This document shows positions 25,096 through 26,667 of a stretch of 26,667 nt of DNA, one piece after another. Each line of letters opens with the position of its first letter. The stretch's first letter is position 1. The translations under genes and the position numbers were made by a program. The notes under the pieces were generated by a model, which searched no databases, was not told the DNA's origin, and worked only from the letters and a program-made list of their open reading frames with translations. The DNA comes from Silene noctiflora (Eukaryota > Streptophyta > Magnoliopsida > Caryophyllales > Caryophyllaceae). The stretch covers positions 97,612-124,278 of the forward strand of contig VHZZ01000186.1 of NCBI GenBank assembly GCA_009801015.1, given 5' to 3'.

Positions 25096-25311
25096 CGAAA
25101 AGAACTGACCTTATAAGTTTACAAATTTGACTCCATACAAAGAAAGAGAACTATAAGTTAATCTTAATATGTTAATTATCAAATAAATTAACTATGTAAT
25201 ACCCGCCCTTTGAGGACCTTTGACCATCGTTGACGGACCTTAGCACTTGCCGAGTCTCGTTTAGTTCTTCGTAGATGTATGGTGGTTGAGTAGATCGATC
25301 TAGCTGTGGTC

Positions 25312-25364
25312 ACTCGATCGAGTAACCTAGTTACTCGATCGAGTAGGGTGCACTCGATCGAGTA
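25312..25364. repeat. three palindromic ACTCGATCGAGTA repeats in the LTR
   Basis: Exact copies at 25312-25324, 25333-25345 and 25352-25364, with start-to-start spacings of 21 and 19 bp. Each contains the palindrome ACTCGATCGAGT. They lie about 120 bp into the LTR, where promoter elements of LTR retrotransposons often are, but no role is shown. Confidence 0.9.
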
Positions 25365-25466
25365 AGTTGCGAGCAACGATAACAGATATATCGCGGAATC
25401 AGAAAGTCGAATCAGTTTCATTTCTTTTCTTTTCCCTAAACCTAGGAGTGTCGCCTCGCCAGTTCT

Positions 25467-25496
25467 CCCTTATTCTCACACTTTCGAGAATAAGGG
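25467..25496. repeat. 11-bp hairpin in the LTR
   Basis: CCCTTATTCTC (25467-25477) pairs perfectly with GAGAATAAGGG (25486-25496) across an 8-nt loop. In an LTR this could be a structured transcript leader or terminator-like element; no function is shown. Confidence 0.7.
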
Positions 25497-26437
25497 GAGA
25501 TGCATCGTCTTAGAAGTCGGGAGCAGGAGTCGGGGAGCGATCTTGTCGCCGGATTGCTAACATAGGATATCGATGATGGCTTGTGCGGTGAGGCTGCGTG
25601 CGGAGTCGATGCGGTTTGCTAGAGGTAGGTTCCCCCTACTCAGTGCTATACGTCGGGTTGTTTGTGATGTTGTCACGGAATGAGATGTTTGGCTATTGTT
25701 GTATTGTATGACATTGTTGACATTATTGTTGGTATTATTTACATGTTATGTGCTGGATGTGTTGTGATGTGGTGGAGGTGGAGATTGGGGTATGTTGCGA
25801 GATGCGTTCTCGGCTGAGTGGAGTAACTTGCGGGAGTGGCTTCACGCCCTTGATTCGCCCTCCGTAGAACCCGCCACGGGAGGGGATGTGCACATTAATG
25901 AACAGGGTTATCGCTCGGTAAGATGAGCGGGGCTTAGGTGGGAACGGCTGCGGTCCCCCACTGGCAGGGCTACATACCTTGGGTGTGTAGTCAGTGATGT
26001 GATGATGGGTGATGTGATTCGTTGTGGAAAGAGATGGAGAACTGTGATGCTTTGTGTACTTAGTATTGTGTTTGTTGTGTGCTGATATGGTACTGACCGT
26101 GTGTGGTGTTTCTTTGTTGTTTCTTGTGTTGTGTCTGCCGTGATCCGTATGGTGAGCAGTCCGGTTTGACATGTTGTCTTTTGAAGTCTTGCTGGGTGTC
26201 GAAGGGACGAGTTGTTACGAGTCACGACGGTTTAGTCTTTAGATGATAGTTCAACGGGTTGTAACTTTCGTTTGTTATCATGTAATCACTTTAAGTGTTC
26301 TGTTATCGACGTTTAATTATTGCTTGCCTCGGGTAACCGAGATGGTAACACCCTTATCTGTTGAGGAAGGTCCTGTTAAGGCTCCTTGGTAGATGGGGGT
26401 GTTACAAACTAAGTCTTAAATAAAATACGGAAAATGC

Positions 26438-26667
26438 ACGCGGTGCCCTTGAGGTTTGCTTTTTTGCCCGAAATACCCAATTTTTTTATCTGGAAAACGT
26501 TAAGAGGTCATAACTCGTGTTTACGAGTTTAAAAAGTGATATTTTTTTTTTCCAAATTGATCCTCTTTCCGTGAACTACGACTTGAAAAAAAAAATTGTT
26601 GAGTTTGGAATTCGTGACCAAGAGATATGGTCACTCAAAGTTTGTTCGGTCAAAAAAACTTTGACAC
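26438..26667. repeat. unclassified repeat running off the window
   Basis: The text after the solo LTR (GGTGCCCTTGAGGTTTGC, TTCGTGACCAAGAGATATGG) feels like a high-copy plant repeat that I have seen before, but I cannot name the family. No end is visible on the right. It rests on recall only. Confidence 0.25.

Larger units (their letters stand above)
25195..26406. mobile_element. solo LTR of an LTR retrotransposon, 1212 bp
   Basis: It begins TGTAATACCC and ends GGGTGTTACA, the TG...CA ends with short inverted repeats expected of an LTR. The five bases on each side are AACTA (25190-25194 and 26407-26411), a perfect target duplication. No gag, pol or primer-binding region and no second LTR follow, so this is a solo LTR left by recombination between two LTRs. 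Ends of this TGTAATACCC type are common in plant Ty3/gypsy elements, but the family is not proven. Apparent minus-strand frames within (25735-26225) are low-complexity and not genes. Confidence 0.9.

Noticed and set aside
25312..25364. CRISPR-like array
   Set aside because: Only three 13-bp repeats with 6-8-bp gaps, in a plant LTR; no spacers of CRISPR length and no cas genes.
25735..26225. Two overlapping minus-strand frames of 105 and 145 codons
   Set aside because: They lie wholly inside the solo LTR, have low-complexity T/H/N-rich translations and no domain; they are by-products of the GT-rich plus strand.

Overview
This window is plant nuclear DNA. It holds three intron-rich genes that I could rebuild exon by exon, set in AT-rich intergenic DNA full of small transposons. 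The proteins are plant-type: a 26S proteasome ATPase, a mitochondrial family-2 aldehyde dehydrogenase, and a lipase-like alpha/beta hydrolase. The dense Stowaway/Tourist MITEs, GACGG-rich repeats and an LTR with TCGATCGA palindromes remind me of Caryophyllales genomes (Amaranthaceae or Caryophyllaceae). That placement is inference and was not tested.

Layout. 1-771: 3' flank of RPT4. 772-5199, minus strand: RPT4, 10 exons, 400 aa. 5200-7556: intergenic, with a Stowaway MITE (5491-5747), a Tourist-like element (6202-6696) carrying a tRNA-like segment, and a 50-bp tandem duplication. 7557-11987, minus strand: mitochondrial ALDH2-type gene, 10 coding exons, 532 aa, with an acceptor just upstream of its ATG that implies an upstream leader exon. 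12003-16620: possible long leader intron or intergenic DNA, with a 119-base gap, small MITEs and unrecognised sequence. 16624-16763, minus strand: a convincing but unassigned first exon. About 16840-17545: hAT-like element with GC-rich ends and an AT-rich core. 18160-18496: non-autonomous Helitron. 18539-18796: Stowaway MITE. 19820-22969, plus strand: lipase-like gene, 8 exons, 461 aa. 22970-26667: intergenic, with a GACGG-family inverted-repeat element and a solo LTR (25195-26406) flanked by a perfect 5-bp duplication.

The three genes do different cellular jobs (protein turnover, aldehyde oxidation in mitochondria, lipid or ester hydrolysis) and nothing suggests they form a pathway; this is an ordinary plant gene neighbourhood. 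All three reconstructed reading frames are intact, with GT-AG introns and no frameshift or premature stop. I found no CRISPR array, no bacterial-type operon and no evidence of a new defence or mobile system. The most interesting points are structural: ghost copies of an exon edge in RPT4 intron 1, a Helitron and a solo LTR with both ends resolved, the leader-exon frame puzzle at ALDH, and the intact triad and zinc-site residues of a bacterial family I.5-like lipase fold in a plant gene.
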